Shown piece after piece: positions 4,240 through 6,227 of a stretch of 6,227 nt of DNA. A program made the position numbers and the translations under genes. Numbering within the stretch: the stretch's first letter is position 1; each line of letters opens with the position of its first letter. The stretch is from Chloroflexota bacterium (lineage in GTDB: Bacteria > Chloroflexota > Limnocylindria > P2-11E): contig VGPA01000080.1 of NCBI GenBank assembly GCA_016875665.1, positions 1 to 6,227 on the forward strand. Reading direction: 5' to 3'. Under the pieces are notes generated by a model that saw only the letters and a program-made list of their open reading frames with translations, was not told the DNA's origin and made no database searches.

Positions 4240-5876
4240 TAGCGCCGCACCGTCTTCACGTACCAGTCCTCGGCGTTCCAGAGCCGCTGCGTGCGGTCGT
4301 CGATGGAGCTCGCCACCACACCCTGGACGTCGCGCCGGATCGCGTAGAGGTAGTCGCTGAAGTAGAGGAAGACGACGGGCGCCTCGATCGCGATCTGCTG
4401 GAACACCGTGACGTAGAGCTCGAGTCGCTTCGCCTGATCCGAAATGCGGCGCGCGCTCTCGAGGCTCCGGTCCAGCGGCAGGGTCGAGTACCCCGAGAAG
4501 TTGTGGCCGGGGTCCCGTGACTGGCTCGAGTGGAAGAACTCGTACGGGTCCGGGTCGCCGGACCGCGCGACGCTGACCAGCATCGCGTCGAAGCTGCGCT
4601 GCCGCGCGATGCGGTCGACGAGCTCGGCGAACGGCATCGACCGCAGCTCCACCTTCATGCCGATCGCGCGCAGATCCTCCGCGACCTGCACCCCTGCCTG
4701 AAAATGCCCCGGCTCGTCGGAAGTCGAGAGCGAGAACGACAGGGCCACGCCGCCCTTGTCGCGCACGCCGTCGCCGTCGTGGTCCTTCCAGTCGGCCTCG
4801 TCGAGGATCCGCTTCGCGTCGGCGATGTCGTACGCGTAGCGCTTGATGTCCTTCACGTACGCCCACGAAGTCGGGGGGACGATCCCGTCGGCGAGGCGTC
4901 CGCGCCCTTCCGTCGCGACCTGGAGCACCCGGACGCGGTCGATGGCAGTGGCGACGGCCTGGCGTACGGCCCGATCGCGGAACGTCGGCTTCTCGGGGCT
5001 CACGTTCAGGAAGAGCGCGGTGAAGTCGCCTGTGGGCAGGCTGTAGAAGCGGATGTTCTTCAGGCCGCGCGCGCGGTCCGCCTCGGCGGACGTGAGCCCA
5101 CCCACCCCATCGATCTCGCCGCGCGAAAGCGCGAGGAGCGCTTCCGACGGGTCGCGGAAGAAGCGGAACACGATCTTGTCGAGGTAGGCGCGACTCCGCT
5201 CGGGCCGCACGCGGTAGAAATCGTCCGAGCGCACGAGCGTGATCTGGCGCCCGTCCACCTCGGACACGCGGAAGGGGCCGGTGCCCACGGGTCGAGCGTT
5301 GAACTGCTGCCGAGCGAGCTCGGCGTACGGCACCGCGCTGAGGAGGTGCGCGGGGAGGAGCGGCGCGGTGGTGCTGTTGAGGAAGGGGCCGTAGGCGTCG
5401 GGGAGCGTGAAGCGGACGGACTTGCGGCCGATGGCCTCCACGCGCACGCCGCGGAACGCATCGGCGAACGGACCGATGTGCGCCGCGTCCTGCAGCAGCT
5501 TGATCGTGTAGAGGACGTCGGCGGAGGTGACCTCGATGCCGTCGTGCCAGCGCGCGTCGCTCCGCAGCTCGAAGTTCCAGATCTTGCCTTCGGCTTCGGT
5601 GCGGAATCCTGACGCGAGGTCGGTCACGATCGTGCCGTTCTTGTCGTACCGGGTGAGCCCGCTGAAGACGAGGCTCGCGACGTCGTCGTCGACGTTCGTC
5701 GCGGCGATCAAGGGGTTCAGGTACTGCGGCACGCCCGCCACGCCCTCGACGTAGGTCCCACCGTACGCGGGCGCCGACGGGAGCCCCGGTCCGCTTTCGG
5801 TCAGCACGGCCGCTGCACTCGCCGCCATCAGCAGGATGACGAGCGCGACGACGACGAGCTTGTCGCGCCAGGTCAA
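4239..5876 (-). CDS. Peptide/oligopeptide-type ABC transporter substrate-binding protein (SBP family 5), 545 aa
   Basis: This is an extracytoplasmic solute receptor of family 5 (DppA/OppA type) that would deliver peptides, nickel or other small solutes to an ABC permease. The N-terminus MTWRDK plus a hydrophobic stretch (residues 7-24) is a signal peptide or membrane anchor. No lipobox Cys is present, so it is not an obvious lipoprotein. Family marks in order are YLNPLIAATNVDDDVASLVFSGL (52-74), ARWHDG (108-113) with SADVLYTIKLLQD (118-130), RPVGTGPFRV (195-204), DRAVRQAVATAIDR (301-314), LADGIVPPTSWAY (328-340) and AKRILDEADW (354-363). Residues 365-374 (DHDGDGVRDK) form a DxDGDGxxD loop typical of calcium sites and often seen at this position. 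The length is normal. The start is TTG at 5876, overlapping the secG stop (TTGA), so translation is probably coupled. No permease or ATPase genes lie in the window. Confidence 0.93.
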   Translation of the reverse strand: MTWRDKLVVVALVILLMAASAAAVLTESGPGLPSAPAYGGTYVEGVAGVPQYLNPLIAATNVDDDVASLVFSGLTRYDKNGTIVTDLASGFRTEAEGKIWNFELRSDARWHDGIEVTSADVLYTIKLLQDAAHIGPFADAFRGVRVEAIGRKSVRFTLPDAYGPFLNSTTAPLLPAHLLSAVPYAELARQQFNARPVGTGPFRVSEVDGRQITLVRSDDFYRVRPERSRAYLDKIVFRFFRDPSEALLALSRGEIDGVGGLTSAEADRARGLKNIRFYSLPTGDFTALFLNVSPEKPTFRDRAVRQAVATAIDRVRVLQVATEGRGRLADGIVPPTSWAYVKDIKRYAYDIADAKRILDEADWKDHDGDGVRDKGGVALSFSLSTSDEPGHFQAGVQVAEDLRAIGMKVELRSMPFAELVDRIARQRSFDAMLVSVARSGDPDPYEFFHSSQSRDPGHNFSGYSTLPLDRSLESARRISDQAKRLELYVTVFQQIAIEAPVVFLYFSDYLYAIRRDVQGVVASSIDDRTQRLWNAEDWYVKTVRR

Positions 5877-6091
5877 GCGGTGGGGCGGGCGCCTACCAGC
5901 GAGATGAGGACGTACGCGACGATCAGGGCGACGGTGAGGCGGAAGAGCGTCCGCTCGACGCCACGGCGGCTGCGGTACGCGGTCGACTCGCCGCCGAACG
6001 TCGACGAGAGGCCGGTGCCCCGAGCCTGCAGGAGGATCGAGGCGGCGACAGCCCCGGCGATGATGATCTGGGCGAGCTGGAAGAGGTCCAC
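5873..6091 (-). CDS. secG: Preprotein translocase subunit SecG, 72 aa
   Basis: SecG is the small auxiliary subunit of the SecYEG protein-export channel in the inner membrane. The sequence shows the standard design: helix 1 (about residues 4-22, LFQLAQIIIAGAVAASILLQ), the conserved cytoplasmic linker with GLSSTFGGES (27-36) and RSRRGVERTLFRLTV (40-54), and helix 2 (about 48-66). The 72 residues are typical for the short Chloroflexota-like form. The start is GTG at 6091, preceded by GAGGAC, where the GAGG is also part of the upstream stop region. The upstream gene ends 4 nt before it, and the solute-binding protein gene begins inside its stop codon, so all three are probably translated from one mRNA. 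Confidence 0.92.
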   Translation of the reverse strand: MDLFQLAQIIIAGAVAASILLQARGTGLSSTFGGESTAYRSRRGVERTLFRLTVALIVAYVLISLVGARPTA

Positions 6092-6095
6092 GTCC

Positions 6096-6227
6096 TCATG
6101 GTAAGCGGTACAGGCGCAGGCCCGCGCGCGCCTCGCCCGCGCCGTACCGCTCGCGCACGGCGGCCGCCAGCCCCGGGTGCCAGCGCGCCCGCTCGTAGTC
6201 CGGCGCGCGGCCGAGGGCCGCGAGGTC
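6096..6227 (-). CDS. C-terminal end of an unidentified protein upstream of secG
   Basis: This is the last 43 codons of a gene entering from the right edge, ending in TGA at 6098-6096. The visible peptide is DLAALGRAPDYERARWHPGL, then AAAVRERYGAGEARAGLRLYRLP. A pattern of 'WHP.L...V...Y' followed by a short 'GLRLYRL' final strand can be found at the ends of some extracytoplasmic domains, such as those of family 39-like mannosyltransferases. This is only a guess, and I cannot assign a family. Third codon positions are almost all G or C, and the gene ends 4 nt before the secG GTG, so it is real and very likely in the same operon. Confidence 0.6.
   Translation of the reverse strand, partial: DLAALGRAPDYERARWHPGLAAAVRERYGAGEARAGLRLYRLP

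Noticed and set aside
4530..5612. 360-codon plus-strand open frame opposite the solute-binding protein
   Set aside because: It is antisense, with His/Arg/Glu-rich low-complexity translation, and the minus strand is an unambiguous family 5 binding protein.

Overview
The window is a GC-rich, gene-dense bacterial segment from a free-living, probably uncultured lineage. The SecG protein, with its FGGES...RRGVERTLF linker, and the solute-binding protein directly after it look like Chloroflexota or a neighbouring high-GC phylum. That placement is inference from protein style, not a computed phylogeny. Nearly all genes lie on the minus strand; one is clearly on the plus strand.

Read along the minus strand (right to left), the layout is as follows. 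(1) 6227-4239 holds a tight three-gene run: the C-terminal end of an unidentified protein, secG, and a family 5 (peptide/oligopeptide-type) solute-binding protein that starts with TTG inside the secG stop. (2) 4209-3359 holds a free-standing LAGLIDADG homing-endonuclease gene. Both catalytic motifs are intact, but the reading frame breaks by one base just after the second motif. (3) 3342-1806 holds tRNA-Leu(CAG), an FAD-dependent DAO-family oxidoreductase, a 61-residue two-helix membrane protein and tRNA-Leu(GAG), with gaps of 17, 2 and 17 nt. A strong intrinsic terminator closes this block. (4) 1750-1244 holds a membrane-anchored PH-domain-like protein, convergent with (5) a plus-strand CoA-binding-domain protein at 825-1247; their TAG stops share a single CTAG. 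(6) A 159-residue helical protein of unknown function (776-297) is divergent from the CoA-binding gene. (7) The left edge carries the start of a truncated minus-strand gene with its own promoter-like region and a good Shine-Dalgarno sequence, possibly a transposase N-terminus.

Two themes go beyond the gene list. First, several genes have no Shine-Dalgarno sequence but do have a -10-like hexamer 6-7 nt before the start codon, the arrangement expected for leaderless mRNAs. One pair of these forms a symmetric divergent promoter built on an 8-bp inverted repeat. Second, both tRNA-Leu genes have a -10-like hexamer 13-14 nt upstream whose first three bases are the stop codon of the preceding gene. 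The tRNAs may therefore have their own promoters although they are packed into an apparent operon. I see no CRISPR array, complete insertion sequence, phage module or recognisable defence system.
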